A stretch of DNA of 64,000 nt, taken from positions 1 through 64,000 of the forward strand of contig DASZMV010000056.1 in assembly GCA_035551675.1 (NCBI GenBank). Reading direction: 5' to 3'. A model generated the notes under the pieces. The model saw nothing but the letters and a program-made list of their open reading frames with translations, did not search any database and had not been told where the DNA came from. This DNA is from JAFECT01 sp035551675 (GTDB taxonomy: Bacteria > Pseudomonadota > Alphaproteobacteria > Caulobacterales > Caulobacteraceae). Shown here piece after piece: positions 31,249-40,612 of this stretch (the first letter of the stretch is position 1; each line of letters starts with the position of its first letter). The position numbers and the translations under genes were made by a program.

Positions 31249-33045
31249 TCAGGGCAGCAGCATCCCCGGGTCCACCGGCCGCGCTTTTTCCCGCGAACTC
31301 GGCGGGGCGTAGCGCACTTCGAAGTGGAGCTGCGGCCGGTCGATGCCGCCGGAGTCGCCGACCTCGCCGATCTGGTCGCCCTGCAGCACCCTCTGACCGA
31401 TCTTCACGTCGATGCGCGACAAGTGGCCGTAGGCGGTGACCCAGCCGTCGGCGTGCTTCACCAGGATCATGTTGCCGAGGCCGGGCACGGAGCTTCCGGC
31501 ATAGACCACCTGGCCGTCGGCGGCGGAGCGGACGCTGGTTCCGACCTCGGCGACAATGTTCATGCCGTCGTTGCCGAGGCCGTGGCCCATGTCGCCGAAA
31601 TGGGTGAGCACCTCGCCCTTCACCGGCCAGATGAACTTGCCATGGCCCAGGCTCGCCAGCTCCGACGACGAGGGGTAGCCGTGGGTCACCGGCGGATGGA
31701 TCGAGGACACGCGCGCCTGGTCGTTGGCGGCGCGGAAGCTGGGCGATCCGGGCGCCGGCGGCGGCCCTTCGGTATCGCCGGACATGACGCCGCTTTGAAG
31801 CGTGGGTTTGGGCGCTGGGATCGGCGGCCCGCTGACGCGCGGCGGCGAATGATGCATTGCGACCTGCACATTCGGCCGAGTCTCGGCCGGCGGCGGCGCG
31901 GGAACCGGACGTGTCGATGAATTGTCGGCGACCTGAGTCGGCATGTACCCCTCGTCCGGCGTGTCCGTCGCGTCCGTCGCCGGTTTCGGCGTCACGGGCT
32001 TGGCCGTCGGTTTCACAACGGCGACGCGGAGCTTGGGCGATACCAGCACACCCGATGCGTGGGCGTCGCGGCCGTGATCGTGCGCGCCGGTGGGGACCTT
32101 CAGCTTCATGCCGTGATCGAGCGGCTCGTCCGGCGCCAGATCGTTGGCGGCGCGCAGTTGGCGAGCGGTGATGTGGAAGCGGCGCGCCACCCCGGTCAGG
32201 GTGTCGCCGCGCGCGACCGTGTAGAGTCCACCGCCGGGCGCAGTTTGAGTGGAATTGGAAGACTGGGCGACCTCGGCCGGCGCGGCTTCTGCGCCTGGGA
32301 CCTTCAGCTTCATGCCGGGACGCAACGGTTTGTGATGCAGGTCGTTGGCGTCGGCGAGCGCCCTCGTTGAGACGTGCAGTTTCTTTGCGATGCCGGACAG
32401 CGTGTCGCCATGCGCAACCGTATAGGTCGAAGGCGCGGCGTCTGCGTGCTTCCCGTGCATGGGTTTTTCGTCGCTCGCGACCTCGCGGGTCTCGGCGGCC
32501 GACGGAACCTTCAGTCTCATGCCCGAGCGCAGCAGCTTGCCATGCAGATCATTGGCGTCGGCCAGTTCGCGGGTGGTGACGCCCAGCCTGCGCGCGATGC
32601 TCGACACGGTGTCGCCGTGGGCGACGGTGTAGGTCGACACGTGCGCGACTTCGGCCTTGGCGCCCTTGCGGCTATGCGGCGCAGCGTCCGCTTCTTCGCG
32701 ATCTTGCTGCCGTGTCTCGTCCTTGGAGCTTCCGCGAGGGATATGCAGTTTCATACCCGGTCGCAGCGTGCCGTGCAGGTCGTTGGCGTCGGCGAGTTCC
32801 TTTCGGGTGACGCGGAAACGATGGGCCAGGCCGAGCAGGGTGTCGCCATGCGCGACAGTGTAGGTCTTGGAACGCGCGTCCTTGGGGCCGCCGGCGAGGT
32901 CGGGCTTCTTCGCGTGTTTAGACTTGGACGCCGACTCCCCGCCATCGACAGGATAACGCGGTTTCGGGAGCGCGAGCGACGGCGTCGCCGCCGCGGCCAT
33001 CAGCGCACAGGCCAGCATCGCTGCGAAAATACGCACACCGGTCAT
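31249..33045 (-). CDS. dipM: DipM-like divisome protein: four LysM domains and a degenerate LytM domain
   Basis: The ATG at 33045 has GGGAG six bases upstream and starts a signal peptide (about 1-26, ending PSLAL); an upstream in-frame start adds 56 unlikely residues. The 598-residue product has four LysM domains (about 61-103, 138-181, 207-250, 274-318, each with YTVAHGDT-like words), a Pro/Ala-rich linker and a C-terminal LytM/M23 domain (about 485-598). The metal motifs are damaged: GNDGMNIVAE replaces the usual HxGxD-type site. It should therefore regulate amidases rather than cut peptidoglycan, as Caulobacter DipM does in division. Neighbours pcm, surE and serS match this assignment. Confidence 0.85.
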   Translation of the reverse strand: MTGVRIFAAMLACALMAAAATPSLALPKPRYPVDGGESASKSKHAKKPDLAGGPKDARSKTYTVAHGDTLLGLAHRFRVTRKELADANDLHGTLRPGMKLHIPRGSSKDETRQQDREEADAAPHSRKGAKAEVAHVSTYTVAHGDTVSSIARRLGVTTRELADANDLHGKLLRSGMRLKVPSAAETREVASDEKPMHGKHADAAPSTYTVAHGDTLSGIAKKLHVSTRALADANDLHHKPLRPGMKLKVPGAEAAPAEVAQSSNSTQTAPGGGLYTVARGDTLTGVARRFHITARQLRAANDLAPDEPLDHGMKLKVPTGAHDHGRDAHASGVLVSPKLRVAVVKPTAKPVTPKPATDATDTPDEGYMPTQVADNSSTRPVPAPPPAETRPNVQVAMHHSPPRVSGPPIPAPKPTLQSGVMSGDTEGPPPAPGSPSFRAANDQARVSSIHPPVTHGYPSSSELASLGHGKFIWPVKGEVLTHFGDMGHGLGNDGMNIVAEVGTSVRSAADGQVVYAGSSVPGLGNMILVKHADGWVTAYGHLSRIDVKIGQRVLQGDQIGEVGDSGGIDRPQLHFEVRYAPPSSREKARPVDPGMLLP

Positions 33046-33202
33046 CGCCGCTCCCACACCGAAGACACCCGTCTCCCCCGACTGTCCCACGCCCTCGGGA
33101 CCGGACTGCGAACCAATCGCGACATTGTTGCGGAAACATGGCGAACGGCCACGCTCTCGCCTCGCGCGCGGCCGGTTATAGGCGACAAATTGGCGCGACG
33201 GG

Positions 33203-33877
33203 TTAACCGTCACGCGCGATGCCCTCGACCAGGGGCACGAAGCGAACGTCGGCCAGGACTTCGCGCCGGAACACGCCCTCTCCGTCGCCGATGTAGCGAT
33301 GCAGGGTTTGCACCGGTCCCTTGCCGACCGGCGCCACCAAGACGCCGGTGGGCTTGAGCTGGGATAACAGGGTCTTGGGTTCGCTGGGCGCCGCCGCCGT
33401 CACCATGATCCGGTCGAAGGGCGCCTGGTCGAGCCAGCCCTCACCGCCGTCGCCGAAGCGGGTGATGACGTTCAGGAGATCGAGTTGCTTGAACCGCGCC
33501 TCGGCTTCGCTCAGCAGATGGCGGTAGCGCTCGATGGTGTAAACATAGCGCGCGAGCTTCGACAGGATCGCGGCCTGGTAACCGGAGCCGGTGCCGATCT
33601 CGAGCACGCGGTGACGCGCCTCGATCTGCAGCGCCTGGGTCATCAGGCCTACGATGTAAGGCTGGCTGATGGTCTGGCCGCAGTCGATGGGCAGCGCGGA
33701 GTCCTCGAACGACTTCTCCTTGAACAGGTCCGGCACGAACAGGTCGCGCGGCGTCTGCTCGATGGCGTTCAGGACTTTGAGGTCGGAGACGCCCTGCGAC
33801 TTCAGCGTCAGGATCAGGCGGCCCATGCGCGCGCGCGGGCTGTCGTCCATCTCACCGAACAGGTCGTCTTCGGCCAC
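33203..33877 (-). CDS. pcm: Protein-L-isoaspartate O-methyltransferase
   Basis: Repairs isoaspartyl residues in damaged proteins. A GTG start at 33877, two bases after the surE stop, gives 224 residues; alternative ATGs occur at residues 10 and 18. The active-site loop GQTISQPYIVGLM and the SAM motif VLEIGTGSGYQAA are intact. It is the third gene of serS-surE-pcm. Confidence 0.95.
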   Translation of the reverse strand: MAEDDLFGEMDDSPRARMGRLILTLKSQGVSDLKVLNAIEQTPRDLFVPDLFKEKSFEDSALPIDCGQTISQPYIVGLMTQALQIEARHRVLEIGTGSGYQAAILSKLARYVYTIERYRHLLSEAEARFKQLDLLNVITRFGDGGEGWLDQAPFDRIMVTAAAPSEPKTLLSQLKPTGVLVAPVGKGPVQTLHRYIGDGEGVFRREVLADVRFVPLVEGIARDG

Positions 33878-33879
33878 GG

Positions 33880-34695
33880 TCAGGCCTCTTCCTTCGCGTC
33901 GCGTGGCTTGGGAGGCCCAAGCTTAGGAGGAACTCCGCCCATCACGCCCTTCAGCGCATGCACGGTCTCACGGTGCGTCAGGTCGATGTGCAGCGGCGTG
34001 ATCGAGATGCGGCCGTCGTAAATCGCCGCGAGATCGGTGCCCACGGGGGGGTTCGACTTCGCGCCCTTGAAGCCCATCCAATAGTAGTCGCGACCGCGCA
34101 GGTCCGTGCGGCGCTCGGCGTGCATGTGCACCAGTTCGCGTGCGCCCTGGGTGGTCACCTCGACCGCCGACACCTTGTCCGGCGCGCAGTCGGGGAAGTT
34201 GAGGTTCAGGGTGACGCCGGCTTGCCAGCCCGTCTCGACGAGCTTCTGCAGGACGCCCGGCGCGTATTCTTCGGCGGTCTCGAACATAGCGCGGCGCGAG
34301 TCGTGAAACACGAACATGACCTGGGACAGGGCGATCGAGGGGACGCCGAGCGCCGTGCCTTGAAGCGCGCCTGCGACCGTACCTGAAAAAGTGACGTCCT
34401 CCGCGACGTTCTGCCCGCGGTTCACGCCGGAGAGCACAAGGTCCGGCTTCTGCGGCATCAGGTCGTTGATCGCCAGCAGCACGCAGTCGGTCGGCGTTCC
34501 CATTACCGCCCAGTCACGTTCCGAGATCTGGCGCACGCGCAGTGGATCGCTGAGCGTGATGCCGCGGCCGGCGCCCGACTGTTCGAGCTCCGGCGCGCAG
34601 GTCCAGATATCGTCCGAGAGCTGGGCGGCGATGCGGCGCATGACCGCGAAACCCTCCGCGCCGACGCCATCGTCGTTGGTGAGCAGGATACGCAT
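33880..34695 (-). CDS. surE: 5'-nucleotidase SurE
   Basis: Stationary-phase survival nucleotidase/exopolyphosphatase. The ATG (34695) overlaps the serS stop in TGATG. The 271 residues start MRILLTNDDGV with the metal-binding D8 and D9, followed by APELEQSGAGRGIT and VLSGVNRGQN, all family motifs. A larger ORF reading here is only surE plus a shadow frame of serS. Confidence 0.96.
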   Translation of the reverse strand: MRILLTNDDGVGAEGFAVMRRIAAQLSDDIWTCAPELEQSGAGRGITLSDPLRVRQISERDWAVMGTPTDCVLLAINDLMPQKPDLVLSGVNRGQNVAEDVTFSGTVAGALQGTALGVPSIALSQVMFVFHDSRRAMFETAEEYAPGVLQKLVETGWQAGVTLNLNFPDCAPDKVSAVEVTTQGARELVHMHAERRTDLRGRDYYWMGFKGAKSNPPVGTDLAAIYDGRISITPLHIDLTHRETVHALKGVMGGVPPKLGPPKPRDAKEEA

Positions 34696-35990
34696 CAGCC
34701 GATATGGGTCAGGCCGCCCATATAGGGCTGCAATACGGAGGGGATGGCGATGCGGCCCCCGTCGTCCTGATAGTTTTCCAGGACCGCCACCAGGGTGCGG
34801 CCGACCGCTAGGCCCGAGCCGTTCAGGGTGTGCACGAACCGCGCGCCCTTTTCGCCGGGCTTCTTGCTGCGCGTGTCCATGCGTCGCGCCTGGAAGTCGC
34901 CGCAGTTGGAGCAGGACGAGATCTCGCGATAACCGCCCGCCGACGGCAGCCACACCTCGAGATCGAAGGTCTTCTTCGCCGTGAAGCCCATGTCGCCGGC
35001 GCAGAGGAGCATGACGCGGTAGGGCAACTGCAGGCGTTTCAGCACCTCCTCGGCGCAGCCGACCATGCGCTGGTGCTCGTCTTCCGATTGTTCCGGCGTG
35101 GTGATGGAGACGAGCTCGACCTTCCAGAACTGGTGCTGGCGGATCATGCCGCGCGTGTCGCGCCCCGACGCGCCGGCCTCGGCGCGGAAGCACGGCGTCA
35201 GCGCGGTGAGACGCAGGGGCAGTTCTTCCTCGCTGAGGATCTGTTCGCGCACGGTGTTGGTGAGCGAGACTTCCGCCGTCGGGATCAGCCAGCGGTCGTC
35301 GGTGGTGTGGAACTGATCCTCCGCGAACTTGGGCAACTGGCCGGTGCCGAACAACGCTTCGGTGCGGACCAGCACCGGCGCCGAGGTCTCCTGATAGCCG
35401 TGCTCGCCGGTCTGCAGGTCGAGCATGAACTGGCCGATGGCGCGTTCGAGCCGTGCGAGGCCGCTCTTCAGCACCACGAAACGCGCGCCCGCCATGCGCG
35501 ACGCCGCTTCGAAATCCATCATGCCGAGCGCTTCGCCGAGATCGACGTGGTCCTTTGGCGCCGCGACCTGGGCGGCGGGCAGCACCTTGGGGTCGCCCCA
35601 ACTGCCCTGCATCAGGTTGCCGGTTTCGTCGAGGCCCTCGGGAACCTCCGGCGCGGGCAGGTTGGGAAGCTCGGCCAGCCGGTCGCGGAGCGCGTCGCCC
35701 AGACGCTTTTCCTCATCCGCATGTTGGGCGATGGCGCCCTTGAGGCTTTCGACCTCCGCCATCAGGCGCTGGGCCTCCGCCTCGTCCTTTTTGGCCTTGG
35801 CGTGGCCGATCAGCTTGGAGGCTTCATTGCGGCGAGCCTGGGCCTCCTGGAAACCGGTCTGGGCCGCGCGCAGGCCCCTGTCGGCGGTCAGTAGGGCCTC
35901 GACCACCTTTTCGGCATCCGCCACCCCGCGCGACGACCAGCCGCGCGCAAAGGCGGCGGGATCGTCTCGGAGGGCGCGGATATCGTGCAT
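34695..35990 (-). CDS. serS: Seryl-tRNA synthetase
   Basis: Charges tRNA-Ser with serine. A 431-residue class II synthetase: an N-terminal coiled-coil tRNA-binding arm (about 40-110), motif 2 in SGRDTRGMIRQHQF and motif 3 in NGSGLAVGRTLVAVLEN. The stop overlaps surE by one base. It lies 82 bases after tatC in the same orientation. Confidence 0.98.
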   Translation of the reverse strand: MHDIRALRDDPAAFARGWSSRGVADAEKVVEALLTADRGLRAAQTGFQEAQARRNEASKLIGHAKAKKDEAEAQRLMAEVESLKGAIAQHADEEKRLGDALRDRLAELPNLPAPEVPEGLDETGNLMQGSWGDPKVLPAAQVAAPKDHVDLGEALGMMDFEAASRMAGARFVVLKSGLARLERAIGQFMLDLQTGEHGYQETSAPVLVRTEALFGTGQLPKFAEDQFHTTDDRWLIPTAEVSLTNTVREQILSEEELPLRLTALTPCFRAEAGASGRDTRGMIRQHQFWKVELVSITTPEQSEDEHQRMVGCAEEVLKRLQLPYRVMLLCAGDMGFTAKKTFDLEVWLPSAGGYREISSCSNCGDFQARRMDTRSKKPGEKGARFVHTLNGSGLAVGRTLVAVLENYQDDGGRIAIPSVLQPYMGGLTHIG

Positions 35991-36072
35991 GGCGGGCGCT
36001 TTCGGCTGGGGAGAGCGCTTCTTTAAGGGGCGTCGGGGGGTGAGCCAACCCTTGAGGCGGCCTCGCGGGGGC

Positions 36073-36957
36073 TTATGCGGCCGCCGCCTGTTCGCGTTTG
36101 CGGCGCAGTTCGATGAGGCGGACGCACCAGATCGATGCTTCGTAGAGGGCGTAGATCGGCAGCGCCAGCAGGAAGGGGCTGATCATGTCGGGCGGGGTGA
36201 CGATGCAGCTCACCACAATGATGCCGAAGGCGGCGTAGCGGCGCCCCTTGGCAAGCGTCTGGGCCTGAATCAGGCCGGCCATGCCGACCAGGGTGAGCAC
36301 CACCGGAAGCTGGAAGCACAAGCCGAACGCCAGCAGCAGCTTGGTCACCAGGTCGAGATAGTCGCTGATCTTAGGCAACAGCTGGATGTGCACCTGCGGC
36401 GAGAGGATCTGCTGGTTCAGCGAGAACCACAGGATGAACGGCAGCATCACGAAATAGACCAGCGCGGCGCCCATCACGAACAGGATCGGCGAAGCGATCA
36501 GGAACGGCAGGAAGGCGTTGCGCTCGCGCCGATAGAGGCCGGGGGCGACGAAGCGATAGAGCTGAAAGGCGAGGATCGGGAAACTGAGCATGATGCCGCC
36601 GAACATCGCGACCTTGATCTTGGTGAAGAAGGTTTCGAGCGGCGCGGTGGAGATCAGGTCGATGCACGCGCCCTTCTTGGCCACATGCTGCGCGCCGGGA
36701 TCGAAGATGGCCTTGAGCAGGTCGATCGGTCCCGACTCGTGGCCCGGCAGGTGGCGAAGCGCCATCACGCCCTGCGCGACGCACGACGGATGCACCAGGA
36801 GGGTGATGATCTGATTGACGAAGAAGAAACTGACGATGAAACCCAGGGCCACCGCCACCAGCGATATGATCAACCGCCGCCGCAGCTCGATGAGGTGCTC
36901 CATCAAGGGCGCGCGCGAGGCCTCGATCTCGTGCTCGTCGTCGGTGGTGTTGCTCAT
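36073..36957 (-). CDS. tatC: Sec-independent translocase protein TatC
   Basis: Core receptor for twin-arginine signal peptides. The 294 residues have the N-terminal APLMEHLIELRRRL motif and six TMs, including FFFVNQIITLLVHP and AFQLYRFVAPGLYRRER. The ATG overlaps the tatB stop (ATGA). The first periplasmic loop is longer than in E. coli, with about 25 extra residues (GHESGPIDLLKAIFDPG). Confidence 0.97.
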   Translation of the reverse strand: MSNTTDDEHEIEASRAPLMEHLIELRRRLIISLVAVALGFIVSFFFVNQIITLLVHPSCVAQGVMALRHLPGHESGPIDLLKAIFDPGAQHVAKKGACIDLISTAPLETFFTKIKVAMFGGIMLSFPILAFQLYRFVAPGLYRRERNAFLPFLIASPILFVMGAALVYFVMLPFILWFSLNQQILSPQVHIQLLPKISDYLDLVTKLLLAFGLCFQLPVVLTLVGMAGLIQAQTLAKGRRYAAFGIIVVSCIVTPPDMISPFLLALPIYALYEASIWCVRLIELRRKREQAAAA

Positions 36958-37391
36958 GCGTGCGGTTCCGCCGGAGTCTGGGGCGGCGTCTCAGGCACCG
37001 GTTCCGCTTTTTGTTCAGGTTCGGTTTCGGTCACGGGCGACGCCGCCGCTTCCGCCGTTTCGTTGGGCAGCTCGGGATCGATCGGCTTGATCGAGGCGGT
37101 CGGCAGGGCGTTCAGATCGGCGCCGATCTCGCGGAAGTGGTTCTCGATCTCGGGGCCGAGCGGCTGGGCCTGCTGGTTGCGCAGCGCCTCGACTTCCTTG
37201 CGCAGTTCGTCGAGCTCGGACTGTCGCGCCATCTCGTCGAAGCTCGCGCGGAATTCAGCAGCCATGCTGCGGACCTTGCCGGTCAACTTGCCGAGACGCC
37301 GCAACAGCACAGGCAGGTCCTTGGGACCCACCACCACCAGGGCGAGGATCGCAATGACCAGCATTTCCATGCCGCCCATGCCGGGGATCAT
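36954..37391 (-). CDS. tatB: Sec-independent translocase protein TatB
   Basis: A 145-residue protein with one N-terminal TM (about 8-25), the GPKDLPVLLRRLGK amphipathic helix and a long Pro/Glu-rich cytoplasmic tail. It partners TatC in the Tat receptor complex. It overlaps tatC by four bases. Confidence 0.95.
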   Translation of the reverse strand: MIPGMGGMEMLVIAILALVVVGPKDLPVLLRRLGKLTGKVRSMAAEFRASFDEMARQSELDELRKEVEALRNQQAQPLGPEIENHFREIGADLNALPTASIKPIDPELPNETAEAAASPVTETEPEQKAEPVPETPPQTPAEPHA

Positions 37392-37473
37392 CGGGAGTTC
37401 CTTCGAGCAAAACCGTGCAAGCCGCCGCCTTTACAGCGCGGCGCTGCGGCCGGGAAGGCCATGCTGTCGCCGC

Positions 37474-37707
37474 TCAGGAGGTGGTGGTCGACTTGGTATC
37501 GGTCTTGGACGCGTCGCGATCGGCCGCCGGCAGCGCTTCGGTCTTGGCCGGCTGGTCGGGCTTGTCCTCGTCCTTGAGGCCGTCCTTGAACGCCTTCACG
37601 CCCTTGGCGGCGTCGCCCATGAGGCCGGAGAGCTTGCCGCCGCCGCCGAAGATCAGCAGCAGGGCGACGACGATAAGAACGATGTGCCAAGGGCTCAGGC
37701 CGCCCAT
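37474..37707 (-). CDS. tatA: Sec-independent translocase protein TatA
   Basis: A 77-residue pore-forming Tat subunit: one TM (about 7-22), then FGGGGKLSGLMGDAAKG as the hinge and amphipathic helix. AGGAG lies eight bases before the ATG. The tail is Lys/Asp/Thr-rich. Precedes tatB by 82 bases. Confidence 0.95.
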   Translation of the reverse strand: MGGLSPWHIVLIVVALLLIFGGGGKLSGLMGDAAKGVKAFKDGLKDEDKPDQPAKTEALPAADRDASKTDTKSTTTS

Positions 37708-37843
37708 TCGGAAATCTCCTTGAGCCGCCCGCGGACGACCTCGATACCAGAGTCGAGGGTCATATAGGCTAAAGGGCGCGCGGGCGCCACGCGGCCGCGA
37801 CGATGGGGCGCTTAGGGGGCCCTCTTCGGGAGGCCGGTCTGGC

Positions 37844-37942
37844 CTAGAGGTTGTCCGGGTAGCTGAAGTCCGGCGCCGGCGCAGCCCAGAAAGCCGCGCA
37901 TCCCCTGACCATCGCCCCCAGGTTTCTCAGGAACCTGTTCAT
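37844..37942 (-). CDS. Possible 32-residue small protein between scpB and tatA
   Basis: A minus-strand frame begins MNRFLRNLGAMVRG, continues with a hydrophobic CAAFWAAPAP and ends YPDNL before TAG. It has coding-like composition and fills part of a 281-bp gap. No Shine-Dalgarno is evident, so it may be chance. Small basic-hydrophobic peptides at such sites can be real membrane-associated proteins. Confidence 0.35.
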   Translation of the reverse strand: MNRFLRNLGAMVRGCAAFWAAPAPDFSYPDNL

Positions 37943-37988
37943 GGGCAAAGCTTAGCGGCGCAGGCTTAAGAATTTGGCGCCGCCGCCG

Positions 37989-38759
37989 CTATTCCTGCTC
38001 CGGCTCGCCCGGCGCCTTGTCGGCTTCGCCGATGAAGTCCTGGGCGAATTCGGCGTCGTCGCCGCCGCCGTCCTCGATCGGATCCTCGTCGGCCGAGGTC
38101 ATGCCCGGCTGGGGCACCTCAAAACCGGAGGGCAGGTTCATGTCGAGCAGGCCTGCGGCCTTCATCTCCGGCGCGCCCGGCAGGTCCATCAGATTGGCGA
38201 GGCCGAAGTGCTCGAGAAACAGGTCGGTGGTGCCGTAGGTCACCGGGCGGCCGGGCGTGCGGCGCCGGCCGCGCAGGCGCACGAAGTTCATCTCCAGCAG
38301 GATGTCGAGGGTGCCCTTGGAAATGGTCACGCCGCGGACCTGTTCGATCTCGGCGCGGGTCACCGGCTGGTGGTAGGCGACGATGGCCAGGGTTTCCAGC
38401 GCGGCCTTCGACAGGCGCCGCGGCTCGGTGCGCTCCTCGGTCATCAGATAGGCGAAGTCGGCCGAGGTGCGGAAGCACCAGCGATCCGCGACGCAGACGA
38501 GTTCGACGCCCCTGCCGGCGTAGCGGTCCTTCAGCGCGGCGAGCGCGCGTTCGACCTCGACGCCGTTCCGTAAGCGCTTCGCCAGCTCGTCGACGCTGAG
38601 CGGGCCGGCGGCGGCGAACAGCAGCGCCTCGACCATCTTTTCGACGTCGTCTTCGGAGCGCGGTTCCGGTGCGAATGCCTCGTCCGACTCGAACGCGTCT
38701 TCCGCGTCGACGTCGACCGCGTCTTCGACCTCGAGTTCGATGGTGTGATCTTCACTCAT
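37989..38759 (-). CDS. scpB: Segregation and condensation protein B
   Basis: A kleisin-interacting winged-helix protein of the SMC-ScpAB condensin. The 256 residues include the double winged-helix core (KMVEALLFAA, LETLAIVAYHQPVTRAEIE, IRGV-type RGVTISKGTLDILLE) flanked by acidic N- and C-terminal tails. The ATG overlaps the scpA stop (ATGA). Confidence 0.96.
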   Translation of the reverse strand: MSEDHTIELEVEDAVDVDAEDAFESDEAFAPEPRSEDDVEKMVEALLFAAAGPLSVDELAKRLRNGVEVERALAALKDRYAGRGVELVCVADRWCFRTSADFAYLMTEERTEPRRLSKAALETLAIVAYHQPVTRAEIEQVRGVTISKGTLDILLEMNFVRLRGRRRTPGRPVTYGTTDLFLEHFGLANLMDLPGAPEMKAAGLLDMNLPSGFEVPQPGMTSADEDPIEDGGGDDAEFAQDFIGEADKAPGEPEQE

Positions 38760-39589
38760 TCCGCAGTCAGCTCCAGCGGTAGGCCGTGCTCACGCCGGCG
38801 CAGATACAGGTCGGCGAAGGCTTCCAGCTGCCGCGCCTCGAGCGCGCCTTCCTTCACCAACTCGAGGCTCGCCGACAAGGTCGAGGCCACGTAAGACGCG
38901 CGCGACGGACCATCTTCGCTCGACGGCGTGGGCGCCGCGGCGGTCAGCTTAACCCAGCGATCCAGGCGCGGCATCATTTCGCGCAGGCGGTCACGCGCAT
39001 CGTCGAGCTGGTAGGCCGAGATGCGCATGTGCGGATCGTAGTGGCGCTGGGTCTCACGCACGCGCTGCACCACATAGGCGCGCATCAGTTCGTAAAGGCT
39101 GGCGTCGATCTTGTCCGACGGGATGATGACGGTCGCCTGCGGGTCGCCGCGCAGGAACACGTCGCGTTTCAACTGTGGGCGCGCCTTCAGATCGTCGACC
39201 GCATTGCGCATGGCTTCGAGCTTGGCGAGCAGAAAGGCGAGCTGGGCGGCGATGACCTCGGCCGGCGCCTCTTCCGCCGCCTTCTTCTCGTTGCGCGGCA
39301 GCAGCAGGCGCGACTTGAGGTACGCCAGCCACGACGCCATCACCAGGTAGTCGGCGGCGAGCGAGAAGTGGAGGCGCCGCGCCTCGTGCACGAACTCGAG
39401 ATACTGCTCCGCGAGCTTGGTGATCGACAGCTTCAGCAAATCGACCTTCTGGTTCCGCGCGAGCGCGAGCAACACGTGCAGTGGGCCTTCGAAACCGTCG
39501 ATGTCGATGACCAGCGCCTGGCCTTCGCTGGCGGCGTTGCTCGCCGCCTCGAAGTTCAGATCGGGCTGGAAGGACGCGTCATCGGTCAT
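38756..39589 (-). CDS. scpA: Segregation and condensation protein A
   Basis: The kleisin subunit of the SMC condensin. The 277 residues carry GFEGPLHVLLALARNQKVDL near the N-terminus, the usual SMC-contacting region, and a C-terminal winged helix. The gene is overlapped by scpB at one end (ATGA), and its own ATG overlaps the nagZ stop (ATGA), so the three are translationally coupled. Confidence 0.96.
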   Translation of the reverse strand: MTDDASFQPDLNFEAASNAASEGQALVIDIDGFEGPLHVLLALARNQKVDLLKLSITKLAEQYLEFVHEARRLHFSLAADYLVMASWLAYLKSRLLLPRNEKKAAEEAPAEVIAAQLAFLLAKLEAMRNAVDDLKARPQLKRDVFLRGDPQATVIIPSDKIDASLYELMRAYVVQRVRETQRHYDPHMRISAYQLDDARDRLREMMPRLDRWVKLTAAAPTPSSEDGPSRASYVASTLSASLELVKEGALEARQLEAFADLYLRRREHGLPLELTAE

Positions 39590-40593
39590 GCGGCGAACAC
39601 CTGGTTGAAGCGAGCCCGCGCCTGGGCCTCGTCGAAGGGTTCCGGTTCGCGCGCCAGGCGCGCCAAGGCCGCCCTCGCCCGCTCCTTGGCCTGGCCCTTC
39701 AGCCGGCCGGAGCCCTTCACCACGCCCTTCATCTCATCCGGGTCGCCATTGCAATGCAGGACGACGTCGCAGCCGGCGCGGATCGCGGCGCGGGAACGGG
39801 CATCGAAGGTCCCGCCCAGCGCCTTCATGGATATGTCGTCGGTCATGAGCAGGCCCTCGAACCCGATCTCCTCGCGGATCAGCTTGATGACCTTGGGCGA
39901 CTGGGTGGCCGGATGCTTGGCGTCCACGGCCTTGAAGACCATGTGCGCCGTCATCCCCATCGGCAGGTCCGAATTCATCCGGAAAGGCTTGAAATCAACG
40001 GCTTTCAGGGTTTTCAGCGGGGCGTCGATCCGGGGCAGGTCGAGGTGGCTGTCGACGTTGGTGCGGCCATGGCCGGGCATGTGCTTCATCACCGGCAGGA
40101 CGCCCCCGGCGATCAGGCCTTCCGCCGCCGCGCGGCCCAGGCTCGCCACCGTATCCGGATCGGGACCGTAGGCGCGGTCGCCGATGACGTCGTGGACGCC
40201 CGGCTGGGGCACATCCAGCACCGGCGCGCAGTCGACGTTTATCCCCAGCTTTCTAAGGTCATGCGCCATCAGCCGGGCGCCCAGGCGGGTCATCTCGCGG
40301 CGCAGCTGCGGGTCGTAGTCGAGGGCCGCGCCGTAGGCCTTGGCGGACGGGTATTTCGGCCAGTTCGGCGGGCCCAGGCGTTGGACGCGACCGCCCTCCT
40401 GATCGATCAGGACCGGGGCCTGTTCGTGGTCGACCGCCCGGCGCAAGGCGTCGGTGAGTTTCCTGATCTGGTCCGGGCTCTCGCAGTTCCGCTTGAACAG
40501 GATGAAGCCCCACGGCTTCACCTCGCGGAAGAAGGCGCGCTCGGTACGGGTAAGCGTCGGGCCGGCGAGACCCAGGATGCAAGCGTGATTCAC
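39586..40593 (-). CDS. nagZ: Beta-N-acetylhexosaminidase
   Basis: A GH3 enzyme that removes GlcNAc from recycled peptidoglycan muropeptides in the cytoplasm. The start is GTG at 40593. The 335 residues include KHMPGHGRTNVDSHLDLP, with the conserved catalytic histidine-aspartate pair, and LMTDDISMKAL with the probable aspartate nucleophile. It sits 19 bases after the SPOR gene, which also concerns peptidoglycan. Confidence 0.95.
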   Translation of the reverse strand: MNHACILGLAGPTLTRTERAFFREVKPWGFILFKRNCESPDQIRKLTDALRRAVDHEQAPVLIDQEGGRVQRLGPPNWPKYPSAKAYGAALDYDPQLRREMTRLGARLMAHDLRKLGINVDCAPVLDVPQPGVHDVIGDRAYGPDPDTVASLGRAAAEGLIAGGVLPVMKHMPGHGRTNVDSHLDLPRIDAPLKTLKAVDFKPFRMNSDLPMGMTAHMVFKAVDAKHPATQSPKVIKLIREEIGFEGLLMTDDISMKALGGTFDARSRAAIRAGCDVVLHCNGDPDEMKGVVKGSGRLKGQAKERARAALARLAREPEPFDEAQARARFNQVFAA

Positions 40594-40612
40594 CCCCCGA
40601 TGAGGGCCGAAA

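Noticed and set aside
33880..35601. A 573-residue reading that seems to fuse another protein to SurE
   Set aside because: Its first half is a shadow frame of serS; SurE begins at 34695 with its MRILLTNDDG start.
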